From Oscillospiraceae bacterium (GTDB lineage: Bacteria > Bacillota > Clostridia > Oscillospirales > CAG-272), in contig SVTU01000017.1 in the NCBI GenBank assembly GCA_015063655.1, positions 1-15,847 on the forward strand: a stretch of DNA of 15,847 nucleotides. The letters run 5' to 3'. The notes below the pieces were generated by a model, which saw only the letters and a list, made by a program, of their open reading frames with translations, was not told the DNA's origin and ran no database searches. How positions within the stretch are numbered: position 1 is the stretch's first letter; every line of letters starts with the position of its first letter. Shown piece by piece: positions 1 through 6,734 of this stretch. Both the position numbers and the translations under genes were made by a program.

Positions 1-632
1 GCGAAATGCACGCCCCTTTGCTCAAGCCGCTCCACCACACCGAGAAACGCCTGCAGCTGAGAGAGTGTGAAGGCTCTGCCGTCCATGCCCTCATCGGCAC
101 TGGCAAAGTGTGTAAAGATGCCCTCGGTAATAAGCCCAGGCAGGCGGCAGGCCGAAAGGCACACCGAAAACTCATGCTCTGCCTGCTCTCCCTCTCTGTG
201 CAACGGGAAGCCAAGCCGCCCCATGCCCGTATCGATTTTAATATGAACACGCAGGCTCACGCCCGCACGGACAACCGAAGCAGACAGCTGCTCGGCATAG
301 TCGGCGGAAAACACACACTGTGAGATACCGTATTCCGCCAAAATGGCGGCACAGGTTGGCGGTGTATAGCCGAGAATCAGAAGCGGTGTTTGAATGCCCG
401 CCATGCGAAGCTGCAAGGCCTCCTCCACGTTGGAGACAGCCAGCATATCCGCCCCCAGCTCCTCAAAAAGTCTGGCTGTCTGCGTAGCACCGTGACCGTA
501 TGCATTGGCCTTGACGGTACAGCACAGCTTAGCGTTACCCCGTATATGCTTTTTGACAGCGGCAAAATTAGCGGCCAGGGCGTCAAGATCGATCTCTGCC
601 CACGTTCTGCCCTTGATAAAATCCCATTTCAT
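1..632 (-). CDS. alr: Alanine racemase, N-terminal part (cut by window edge)
   Basis: PLP-dependent enzyme interconverting L- and D-alanine, which supplies D-Ala for peptidoglycan in the cytoplasm. About 210 residues are present, out of roughly 370 usual for the family; the frame is open to base 1, so the C-terminal part lies outside the window. The PLP-lysine motif VKANAYGHGA is visible with Lys41, then KIDTGMGRLGF near residues 132-142, and a GIFTHFASADE motif further on, all in family order. The ATG at 632 follows a strong GGGAGGAG ribosome binding site (minus strand, 639-646) at 6 nt. It is transcribed leftward, divergently from the HAD gene at 889. Identification is firm. No odd residues were seen in the visible part. 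Confidence 0.95.
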   Translation of the reverse strand, partial: MKWDFIKGRTWAEIDLDALAANFAAVKKHIRGNAKLCCTVKANAYGHGATQTARLFEELGADMLAVSNVEEALQLRMAGIQTPLLILGYTPPTCAAILAEYGISQCVFSADYAEQLSASVVRAGVSLRVHIKIDTGMGRLGFPLHREGEQAEHEFSVCLSACRLPGLITEGIFTHFASADEGMDGRAFTLSQLQAFLGVVERLEQRGVHF

Positions 633-638
633 TGCTTA

Positions 639-680
639 CTCCTCCCAAATCCGCGGAGTTAGGTATGGCCGAGGAGGGCC
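639..680 (-). promoter_or_regulatory. alr leader: hairpin with anti-Shine-Dalgarno loop
   Basis: In the alr mRNA the sequence GGCC-CUCCUC-GGCC (677-680, 671-676, 667-670) can form a 4-bp hairpin with a six-base loop. The loop CUCCUC is exactly complementary to GAGGAG in the alr ribosome binding site about 30 nt downstream. A loop-to-SD pairing could hide the start site. The stem is short and the match could be chance, so this is a suggestion only. Confidence 0.3.
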
Positions 681-726
681 GAATGCGCACGCCCTGCGGC
701 AAGCCTTTTCGACTCTCATCGGCTAT

Positions 727-755
727 ATTATACCACAGCGTCACGCCGCTGTCAA
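727..755 (-). promoter_or_regulatory. Sigma-A promoter of alr
   Basis: On the minus strand, TTGACA (750-755) and TATAAT (727-732) are separated by exactly 17 bp. TGG precedes the -10 box, making it an extended -10. Every box position matches consensus. The predicted transcript starts near 720 and has a leader of about 88 nt before the alr start. Confidence 0.85.
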
Positions 756-807
756 GAAATCCGTGCGATTTGCGCTCTTACTATAAAGAAAATCTTATAT
801 AGAGAAT

Positions 808-831
808 ATATTGTCAAACGGTTGACAATAT
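808..831. promoter_or_regulatory. Perfect inverted repeat over the -35 box (likely operator)
   Basis: Two perfect 10-bp arms, ATATTGTCAA (808-817) and TTGACAATAT (822-831), flank a 4-bp ACGG centre. The right arm contains the whole -35 hexamer of the HAD promoter. A symmetric site in this position is typical of a repressor operator. The regulator is not in view and I cannot name its family. Confidence 0.6.
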
Positions 832-850
832 CACCTCAGTATGCTAAAAT
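822..850 (+). promoter_or_regulatory. Sigma-A promoter of the HAD gene
   Basis: TTGACA (822-827) and TAAAAT (845-850) are separated by 17 bp, with TGC just before the -10 box (extended -10). Transcription would start near 857. This places the upstream in-frame ATG at 841 inside the promoter, so translation must start further down, at 889. Confidence 0.85.
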
Positions 851-888
851 ACAGAAAGAGCTTTAACTACGTTTACCAAGGAGTGGCA

Positions 889-1557
889 ATGAAAATACAC
901 GGTGCAATTTTTGACATGGACGGAACGTTGATCGATTCCCTGTTTTATTGGAAGGAGTATTGGAGAGATTTTGCCGAAAAATATGGGTTTGGCAAGGAGT
1001 TTTCGGTTTCTCCGCAATTCGATGCCCGCGTCAGAACCATGATCTATTCCGAGGTCATTCAGGAAATATACAAGGAATACAAGCCGAATACCTCGCTTGC
1101 AGATTTTACGCAATATTCTCTTCGGTATCTGGACGTCTTTTACGAAACACGTACATACGTAAAGGACGGCGTGATCGAGTTTCTTGACAGCCTCAAGCAA
1201 TGCGGTATCCCCATGTGTGTGGCCTCCGCTACGGGTCAAAAACACGTGCTTGCGGTTTTGAAGCACTTGGGGCTTATCGACTACTTTGATTTCGTTGTGT
1301 CTTGTGTGGATCTCGGCGTTGACAAAAGCATGCCCGACGTTTACGAGCTTGCCGCCAAGAGACTGGGACTTGCCCCCGATCAAACCTGCGTTTTCGAGGA
1401 CTCGTACGTTGCCTTGGAAACAGCCAAAAGGCTTGGCTGCCATACCGTTGGCGTATTCGATCCCAACAATTATTCACAGGATCGCCTGTGCCGTGCAGCC
1501 GAAATTTACATTGCCGATGGGGCAAGCATGGCAGACCTTATCGGCGTTATTCACTGA
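889..1557 (+). CDS. HAD-family phosphatase/phosphoglucomutase-like protein
   Basis: Haloacid dehalogenase-type hydrolase with a subfamily I cap, resembling beta-phosphoglucomutase and small sugar-phosphate phosphatases; predicted cytoplasmic. It has 222 residues, close to the length of beta-phosphoglucomutase. Motif I is DMDGT at 9-13 (nucleophile Asp9, acid/base Asp11), motif II is Ser113 in VASAT, motif III is Lys146, and motif IV is Glu170-Asp171. The helical cap lies at about residues 15-90. The start at 889 follows AAGGAG (878-883) and is required by the promoter position. It is a single-gene unit between divergent alr and downstream pckG. The substrate cannot be read from sequence; both a mutase and a phosphatase role are possible. 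Confidence 0.85.
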   Translation: MKIHGAIFDMDGTLIDSLFYWKEYWRDFAEKYGFGKEFSVSPQFDARVRTMIYSEVIQEIYKEYKPNTSLADFTQYSLRYLDVFYETRTYVKDGVIEFLDSLKQCGIPMCVASATGQKHVLAVLKHLGLIDYFDFVVSCVDLGVDKSMPDVYELAAKRLGLAPDQTCVFEDSYVALETAKRLGCHTVGVFDPNNYSQDRLCRAAEIYIADGASMADLIGVIH

Positions 1558-1616
1558 CATGCTACCCCGCTTTGTATCACCACTTTGTTAAATTATGAAC
1601 AAAATGTAACTGTTGC

Positions 1617-1636
1617 AAAAAAGCACTTGCTTTTTT
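1617..1636 (+). terminator. Weak terminator-like hairpin after the HAD gene
   Basis: AAAAAAGC (1617-1624) pairs with GCTTTTTT (1629-1636) around a 4-nt loop. The stem is A/T-rich with only two G-C pairs, and its right arm overlaps the -35 box of the pckG promoter, so termination here would be weak at best. Confidence 0.3.
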
Positions 1637-1660
1637 AATTACATCGTGCTAAAATATAAT
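1627..1660 (+). promoter_or_regulatory. Sigma-A promoter of pckG
   Basis: TTGCTT (1627-1632) and TAAAAT (1650-1655) are 17 bp apart, with TGC before the -10 box. The string TGCTAAAATA is identical to the -10 region of the HAD promoter at 842. A perfect TATAAT overlaps at 1655-1660 but has no -35 box at proper spacing. Start of transcription is predicted near 1662. Confidence 0.7.
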
Positions 1661-1669
1661 ATGGAATAC

Positions 1670-1695
1670 GATGGCCGACTTGACATTTGGCCATC
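1670..1695 (+). promoter_or_regulatory. Hairpin in the pckG 5' leader
   Basis: GATGGCC (1670-1676) pairs perfectly with GGCCATC (1689-1695); a G-U and an A-U pair extend the stem to 9 bp around an 8-nt loop. It sits about 8 nt from the predicted mRNA 5' end and 17 nt before the ribosome binding site. This position fits a 5' mRNA stabiliser or a protein-binding element. Confidence 0.45.
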
Positions 1696-1725
1696 AAACA
1701 AAGAAAAAACACAAGGAGAAGAATC

Positions 1726-3507
1726 ATGACCAAAAACAAGTACGTTCTCAGTTGGATCGACGAGATGGCTGCTATGACTCAGCCTGACAAGATCGTTTGG
1801 ATTGACGGCACTGAGGCACAGGCTGAGGCTCTGCGCGCCGAGGCTTGCTCTACGGGCGAAATGATCAAGCTCAACCAGGAGCTGCTTCCCAACTGCTACC
1901 TTCACAGAACCGCTGTGAATGACGTTGCCCGTGTTGAGGACAGAACCTTTATCTGTACCTCTAAGAAGGAGGACGCAGGTAACATCAACAACTGGATGGA
2001 CCCCCAGGAGTGCTACGCCAAGCTTTCCAAGCTCTATACGGGTGCTATGAAAGGCCGTACCATGTACGTTATCCCTTACTCCATGAGTATCGTTGGTTCT
2101 CCCTTTGCTAAATACGGCATCGAGCTGACCGACTCCATTTACGTTGTGCTCAACATGCTTATCATGACCCGTGTCGGCACAAACGTGCTGGATGACCTTG
2201 GCGAGAGCGGCGACTTTATCAAGGGTCTGCACGCAAAGGCTGATATCGATCAGGAAAACCGCTACATCTGCCACTTCCCCGAGGACAACACCATCTGGTC
2301 CGTTAACTCGGGCTACGGCGGAAACGTTCTGCTCGGTAAGAAGTGCTTCGCTCTGCGTATCGCCTCCTACCTCGGCAGAAAGGAAGGCTGGATGGCTGAG
2401 CATATGCTCATCCTCGGCGTTGAATTCCCCGATGGCGAAACCAAGTACATCTGTGCCGCATTCCCCTCTGCCTGCGGTAAGACCAACCTCGCTATGCTCA
2501 TTCCGCCCGAAATCTACGCAAAGAAGGGCTACAAGGTTTGGTGCGTAGGCGACGACATCGCTTGGCTCCGCGTTGGTGAGGACGGCAGACTGTGGGCTGT
2601 GAACCCCGAGAACGGCTTCTTCGGTGTTGCTCCCGGTACGAACGAGTCCTCCAACCCCAACGCTCTGCACACCACGATGAAGGATACCATCTTCACCAAC
2701 GTGGTTCACAATACCGCCAACAATACCGTTTGGTGGGAAGGCCTCGACAAGAATCCTCCCACAGAGGCAATCGACTGGAAGGGCAATCCTTGGGATTGCA
2801 CCAAGTACAACAAGGCAGACAAGTCCACCTGCGGTGCGCATCCCAACAGCCGCTTCACTGCTATGGCTACCAACTGCCCCTGCCTCTCCAAGGAATTCAA
2901 CAATCCCGCAGGCGTTCCGATCTCTGCTATCGTATTTGGCGGACGCCGTGCTAAGACCGCTCCTCTGGTATACCAGTCCACAAGCTGGCAGAACGGTGCG
3001 TTCATCGGCTCCATCATGGCTTCCGAGACCACGGCTGCTGCCGCAGGTGCTGTAGGCGTTGTTCGCCGTGACCCGATGGCTATGAGACCCTTCGTCGGCT
3101 ATGACATGGGCGATTACTGGGCACATTGGCTCAAGATGGGCACCATGATCCCCAACGCTCCCAAGATCTTCCACGTAAACTGGTTCCGCACCGATGACAA
3201 CGGCAACTTCATTTGGCCCGGCTTCGGTGACAACATGAGAGTTCTGATGTGGATCCTGGCTCGCTGCGAGGGCAAGGTTGACGCTAAGATGACCGCAATC
3301 GGTTACGTTCCCAATGCTGAGGACATCAACATTGAGGGCTTGAAGGATGTTACGCTTGACACCATTCGTGAGCTTCTCTCCGTTGATAACGAATCTTGGC
3401 TGGCTGACGTTGCCAACATCAAGGAATTCTACGCACAGGTTGGCGACAGAGTTCCTAAGGCTATGTACGACGAGCTTGCCGCTCTTGAGGCAAGACTGAA
3501 GGCGTAA
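1726..3507 (+). CDS. pckG: Phosphoenolpyruvate carboxykinase (GTP)
   Basis: Interconverts oxaloacetate + GTP and PEP + GDP + CO2 in the cytoplasm. It has 593 residues, normal for the GTP-dependent class and longer than the usual ATP-dependent enzyme. Visible motifs are SGYGGN (195-200), the P-loop FPSACGKTN (246-254) with the class-typical reactive Cys250, and the metal-binding VGDDIAW (274-280), followed by FGGRR in the C-terminal half. The ATG at 1726 follows AAGGAG (1713-1718) at 7 nt; an upstream in-frame TTG at 1687 has no such site and would split the leader hairpin. Codon choice is strongly biased, suggesting high expression. In fermenters this enzyme may run toward oxaloacetate, feeding succinate formation, but direction cannot be read from sequence. 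Confidence 0.96.
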   Translation: MTKNKYVLSWIDEMAAMTQPDKIVWIDGTEAQAEALRAEACSTGEMIKLNQELLPNCYLHRTAVNDVARVEDRTFICTSKKEDAGNINNWMDPQECYAKLSKLYTGAMKGRTMYVIPYSMSIVGSPFAKYGIELTDSIYVVLNMLIMTRVGTNVLDDLGESGDFIKGLHAKADIDQENRYICHFPEDNTIWSVNSGYGGNVLLGKKCFALRIASYLGRKEGWMAEHMLILGVEFPDGETKYICAAFPSACGKTNLAMLIPPEIYAKKGYKVWCVGDDIAWLRVGEDGRLWAVNPENGFFGVAPGTNESSNPNALHTTMKDTIFTNVVHNTANNTVWWEGLDKNPPTEAIDWKGNPWDCTKYNKADKSTCGAHPNSRFTAMATNCPCLSKEFNNPAGVPISAIVFGGRRAKTAPLVYQSTSWQNGAFIGSIMASETTAAAAGAVGVVRRDPMAMRPFVGYDMGDYWAHWLKMGTMIPNAPKIFHVNWFRTDDNGNFIWPGFGDNMRVLMWILARCEGKVDAKMTAIGYVPNAEDINIEGLKDVTLDTIRELLSVDNESWLADVANIKEFYAQVGDRVPKAMYDELAALEARLKA

Positions 3508-3516
3508 AGCCGATAC

Positions 3517-3557
3517 AAAAAAAGCCGATATGGATTGATTTCCATATCGGCTTTTTT
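3517..3557. terminator. Two-way terminator between pckG and the G1P dehydrogenase
   Basis: An 11-bp perfect stem, GCCGATATGGA (3524-3534) with its complement at 3541-3551, closes a 6-nt loop. It is flanked by an A-run on the left (3517-3523) and a T-run on the right (3552-3557). It therefore works for both converging genes; stops of both lie within 16 bp. Confidence 0.93.
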
Positions 3558-3566
3558 GTTTGCATA

Positions 3567-4835
3567 TCATTCGTGCAAAAGATCGTAAAGCATCCAAAGC
3601 ACGGAGTAGCGATCCTTGAGGTCCTTGGCGTAAAAATGGCCGTCCTCGATCTTGTCCTTGCCGTACAGCTTGGTAAACTCATCATAGTCTAGACCGATGG
3701 CATTGACGTAAGAAAGCATTTGCGCCGATGTGGGGCAATCGGCAAGCGTGGCACGGATCTCTGCCCATTTTTGACGATAAACGGCAACTCGGTCAACGTC
3801 ATACCAACCCATCTTTGACTGCAAAGCCAGCACCTCGTCTGCTACGCTTCCGTAGATGCGCCGCACGTTGGCCTCATACGCCTCACTATCATGGTGGGTT
3901 CGGTACTCGCCGATATCCTCAATGGCCAAAAGCGTCTCACGGATACGGCAGGTATCCACAGCGGAATACAGCACGTCCACGCCGTGTGCAAAATACGGCT
4001 TCCCCGTCAGAATGCCCACGATCTCAAAGTAGTGAGACATGTGATGCTCACTGCCCGAGGCAGGACGGGAATTGCCTACGTAGGCCATCAGAATACCCAC
4101 GATCACAAGTGCCTTCATCAAAGCCCCGATCGCCTGCGGCTCTCTTTTCTTGATGCCCTCGGCCAGTGCCACGGTCTCCCTTGCGGTCTCCATGGTCGCT
4201 GCGTACACGTACTCGCAAATGTATTCGCCGTTCACAACGTGGGCAAGCTTCCAGTCATTCAAGCAGGAGAACTTGCCGATAATATCTCCGTAGCCCGCCT
4301 GTATCATATCGAAGGGCGCATCCTTCAAAATATCGATGTCGGCGATGATGGCACGGGGTACGTCAGCGTTGAGGGTGACCTTCATGCCGTCCAAGATCAG
4401 TGCCGATCCGCGAGAGGCATAGCCGTCCATCGACGGAGCTGTTGCCACGATAAAATACGGAAGACCGCACGCAAAGCTTACGTGCTTGCAAAGGTCGTTG
4501 ATCACGCCCGAGCCTACGCCCACGATCAGCTGTGTCTTGTCTGTCACCTTATCCTTGAGCTCATCAATGGCACGCTCGTCGGGAACCAGCACGCCTTCCC
4601 TTTCGTAGATCAAGCAATTTTCAACCTTATCTCCGAGCAGGCCGACCACAGCCTCGCCGCCCACACGGTACGTATTGGTATCCGCCACCACCAAAATCCT
4701 TGCATAATCGGTGCAAAGGGCGGCAAGACTCTTCACAGCCCCCGATTCGATCACCAGGCTTTCAATCGGGCAGGCATGAGACTTTCCGCAATCACACTGC
4801 GCACGTCCCGCCAACAGCTCATCCAATTCCATCAT
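3567..4835 (-). CDS. egsA: sn-glycerol-1-phosphate dehydrogenase (AraM/EgsA family)
   Basis: Reduces dihydroxyacetone phosphate to sn-glycerol-1-phosphate with NAD(P)H, the enantiomer used in archaeal lipids and by a few bacteria. It has 422 residues. Visible are an N-terminal CDCGKSH motif, the nucleotide-binding GVGSGVINDLCKH (106-118), ATAPSMDGYAS (131-141), GYGDIIGKFS (181-190), SGSEHHMSHYFE (260-271) and FAHGV (282-286); Asp183 and histidines of the last two are the expected metal ligands. Two tandem ATGs exist; the first (4835) is 8 nt from GGTGAGG and is preferred. It follows the HAD gene by 19 nt and is co-transcribed with it. Family assignment is firm. The end use of the product in this cell is unknown. 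Confidence 0.9.
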   Translation of the reverse strand: MMELDELLAGRAQCDCGKSHACPIESLVIESGAVKSLAALCTDYARILVVADTNTYRVGGEAVVGLLGDKVENCLIYEREGVLVPDERAIDELKDKVTDKTQLIVGVGSGVINDLCKHVSFACGLPYFIVATAPSMDGYASRGSALILDGMKVTLNADVPRAIIADIDILKDAPFDMIQAGYGDIIGKFSCLNDWKLAHVVNGEYICEYVYAATMETARETVALAEGIKKREPQAIGALMKALVIVGILMAYVGNSRPASGSEHHMSHYFEIVGILTGKPYFAHGVDVLYSAVDTCRIRETLLAIEDIGEYRTHHDSEAYEANVRRIYGSVADEVLALQSKMGWYDVDRVAVYRQKWAEIRATLADCPTSAQMLSYVNAIGLDYDEFTKLYGKDKIEDGHFYAKDLKDRYSVLWMLYDLLHE

Positions 4836-4854
4836 ATCGTTTACCTCACCAAAT

Positions 4855-5580
4855 TTATTCTTTGATTGTATTCAAATACTGACGCAGTACGTCAGCCGTT
4901 GTACGATAGTCATCAGTCGGTACACAGCGGATATCCGAAAGAAAGACCGCTTCATCGTTTCCGCCTCTTCCGTAATCATCACCCACGTACAGCACCTCGT
5001 CATGGCTGTAGCCGTGCTCACGGCAATACAGTGACAGCGCATAATACTTGTCGTAAGGACGCGGAGACATATCGAAGGAGGACGAGCCACCCACAAAAAC
5101 ACGGTATTCGGGGAAAAGCTCGCATACCTCGTCATAAAAGGAACGCCTGCGGCTGCGGTCGGGATCGAATGCCAGCTTATCTGCCTGCAGAGCCTTCGTG
5201 CCGAGGATCGGGAAGGTCACACAGCCCGAGGCATGGTATTCCACGCTGTCTCCCGCATATGCGGTAAAGCCGTGCTTTTGGCGCAAAAAGGCGATGCGCT
5301 TCTCCACCGCCGGACGGTCGATATCAAACACCTCGTCACGCACAAGATCAAGCTCCCCCGTCCTTGCGTTGTATTGGCCGTATTGAAGACCGTAGTTGCC
5401 GATAATATCCAACGGATAGTGATCCATTTGATTAAAAATACGCATGCATGCACCTGCGCCAACCATCAGCAGCCGATACGAGCGTGACAGCTCGTCTAAC
5501 AGGGCTACGTTCTTAGGCTCAAGCTTGGTCTTATGCTGTGTCAGCGTCCCGTCAAGATCAAAAGCGATCAGTTTTATCAT
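4855..5580 (-). CDS. HAD-IIB family protein, phosphomannomutase-like
   Basis: Cytoplasmic HAD-superfamily protein of 241 residues with a C2-type cap, closest by eye to the eukaryotic-type phosphomannomutase branch. Motif I is DLDGT (8-12). GGSSSFDMSPRPYDK (164-178) mirrors the PMM segment GGxxSFDxxPxGWDK and supplies motif III Lys178. Motif IV is GDDYGRGGND (200-209). The usual motif II Ser/Thr in VGGSD is replaced in VGAGA (40-44). The ATG at 5580 follows AGGGGGG at 5 nt. It is the first gene of a two-gene unit with the G1P dehydrogenase. It could be a mutase, a sugar- or glycerol-phosphate phosphatase; context favours a phosphatase acting near the dehydrogenase, but this is inference. Confidence 0.78.
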   Translation of the reverse strand: MIKLIAFDLDGTLTQHKTKLEPKNVALLDELSRSYRLLMVGAGACMRIFNQMDHYPLDIIGNYGLQYGQYNARTGELDLVRDEVFDIDRPAVEKRIAFLRQKHGFTAYAGDSVEYHASGCVTFPILGTKALQADKLAFDPDRSRRRSFYDEVCELFPEYRVFVGGSSSFDMSPRPYDKYYALSLYCREHGYSHDEVLYVGDDYGRGGNDEAVFLSDIRCVPTDDYRTTADVLRQYLNTIKE

Positions 5581-5615
5581 AATTGCCCCCCTGAAATAAT
5601 CTTTGGTACACCTGT

Positions 5616-5644
5616 ATTATACTTCGTGGCACTTATGCTGTCAA
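5616..5644 (-). promoter_or_regulatory. Sigma-A promoter of the HAD-egsA unit
   Basis: On the minus strand TTGACA (5639-5644) and TATAAT (5616-5621) lie exactly 17 bp apart, matching consensus at all twelve positions. The transcript would start near 5609, giving a leader of about 29 nt. The promoter begins 27 bp after the ispE stop, so the pair is not dependent on ispE transcription. Confidence 0.85.
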
Positions 5645-5670
5645 TACTTGGCGGCAACAATTACAAACGA

Positions 5671-6564
5671 TCAAAATCGATCATCTTGCTTGGCAACGGG
5701 CCGAACCGCAAAGGCAGGTATTCCCTCCTGCTTTAGCCTTTGTACCGTTGCTTGTGCCGCAGCCTCATGCGGCATGATGGCATACACCGATGGGCCACTT
5801 CCGCTCATCAAAGCCCCCAACGCCCCCGATGAAAGCATAACGGAACGCAGGTGTGCCGCAACGGGGCGTTCAGAGAGGATCACGTCCTCAAATACGTTAT
5901 ACAGTCCCTCGGCCACCCTATGGACGCAGCCGTCAGCCATGGCCGAGCGCAAAGCATCCAACGGATGCGGTTGGTATACCGTTCCGTCAAAGCTCGCATA
6001 GCGGGCATCCAGGGCGGCAAACGCCCAAGGCGTCGATACGCCCTCTCCCGCACAGGCCAAAACGATGTGGCAATCGGGCATGGCGGGAAACGTATGCAAT
6101 TGTTCTCCCACACCGTCGGCAAAGCTCGTTCCGCCCGCAATGCAGAACGGAACGTCGGCACCAAGGCGTGCGCCGAGCGCACACAGGGCATCCTTTGTGA
6201 GCGGACGGCCAAGAAGCAGGTTCATGCCCGCAAGCACGGCCGCTGCGTCTGTGCTGCCTCCCGCCAGTCCCGCTTGCATGGGAATGCGCTTTTCAATCTC
6301 GATCTCAAAGCCCTTTTCTTCCTTCACCGATTCAAGCAGCAGCATGGCGGCCCGCCATGCGAGATTTCGCTCGTCGCACGCAAGTGCGGGATGATCACAC
6401 CGAAGAATACGTTGTCCATCCTCCCGAAGCCGCATTCTCACGGTATCGCAGAGTGAGACCGACTGCATCACGTTGTTAACGCAGTGATACCCGTCTTCCC
6501 TTCTGCCCGTAATATCCAAATGAAGATTGATCTTGGCATATGCCCTCACCGAAAGAAGCTCCAT
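5671..6564 (-). CDS. ispE: 4-diphosphocytidyl-2-C-methyl-D-erythritol kinase
   Basis: GHMP-family kinase that phosphorylates CDP-methylerythritol in the MEP isoprenoid pathway, in the cytoplasm. It has 297 residues, near family length. The N-terminal AYAKINLHLDI holds Lys11, GYH follows (25-27), the ATP-binding loop PMQAGLAGGSTDAA is at 95-108, GADVPF with Asp137 follows, and MSGSGPSVYAI is near the C-terminus. The start at 6564 has GAGGTG at 6 nt; further ATGs at 6570, 6585 and 6612 lie too close to the ribosome binding site, or in or upstream of the promoter. No usual partner of the pathway is adjacent. The gene is monocistronic or reads into the downstream HAD unit, since no terminator is seen between them. 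Confidence 0.95.
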   Translation of the reverse strand: MELLSVRAYAKINLHLDITGRREDGYHCVNNVMQSVSLCDTVRMRLREDGQRILRCDHPALACDERNLAWRAAMLLLESVKEEKGFEIEIEKRIPMQAGLAGGSTDAAAVLAGMNLLLGRPLTKDALCALGARLGADVPFCIAGGTSFADGVGEQLHTFPAMPDCHIVLACAGEGVSTPWAFAALDARYASFDGTVYQPHPLDALRSAMADGCVHRVAEGLYNVFEDVILSERPVAAHLRSVMLSSGALGALMSGSGPSVYAIMPHEAAAQATVQRLKQEGIPAFAVRPVAKQDDRF

Positions 6565-6583
6565 ATACATCACCTCTATGCTC

Positions 6584-6612
6584 ATTGTACCATGCCACAC
6601 CGCATTTGGCAA
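6584..6612 (-). promoter_or_regulatory. Sigma-A promoter of ispE
   Basis: On the minus strand TTGCCA (6607-6612) and TACAAT (6584-6589) are 17 bp apart with TGG before the -10 box. Transcription would start near 6577, only about 13 nt before the ispE start, which rules out the upstream ATGs. Confidence 0.75.
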
Positions 6613-6665
6613 GGGCCATTTTCAAAGTTATTTTGTATTATTCAAAAAATATTCACGGTTTACTA

Positions 6666-6694
6666 TTGACTTATTATCAAATTAATAATAAAAT
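6666..6694 (+). promoter_or_regulatory. Sigma-A promoter of the AI-2E/htpG operon
   Basis: TTGACT (6666-6671) and TAAAAT (6689-6694) are 17 bp apart in an A/T-rich stretch. A 7-bp inverted repeat, TTATTAT (6671-6677) and ATAATAA (6685-6691), fills the spacer and could be an operator, though low sequence complexity makes chance likely. No CIRCE or other heat-shock element was seen, although the operon carries htpG. Confidence 0.72.
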
Positions 6695-6734
6695 AGAATT
6701 ATCTATGTGTGTCTGCTTGGCTTAGGAGGTATGT

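Noticed and set aside
841..888. Earlier in-frame ATG for the HAD gene
   Set aside because: It lies within the extended -10 element, upstream of the predicted transcript start, and lacks a ribosome binding site.
1584..1603. Inverted repeat TTTGTT-N8-AACAAA upstream of the pckG promoter
   Set aside because: Short A/T-rich arms; expected by chance in this intergenic composition, with no second copy found.
1594..1610. cre-like sequence ATGTAACTGTTGCAA upstream of pckG
   Set aside because: It misses the central CG and another conserved position of the catabolite-response consensus, so a CcpA site is not supported.
1639..3597. Open frame of about 650 codons on the minus strand, opposite pckG
   Set aside because: It mirrors the strongly biased codons of pckG, has no ribosome binding site, crosses the terminator, and its protein is low-complexity without a recognisable fold.
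3891..4865. Open frame of about 320 codons on the plus strand, opposite the G1P dehydrogenase
   Set aside because: No ribosome binding site or domain; the minus-strand gene here is clearly real with ordered family motifs.
6671..6691. Possible heat-shock operator in the htpG operon promoter
   Set aside because: The repeat TTATTAT/ATAATAA does not resemble CIRCE or CtsR sites and is of low complexity.
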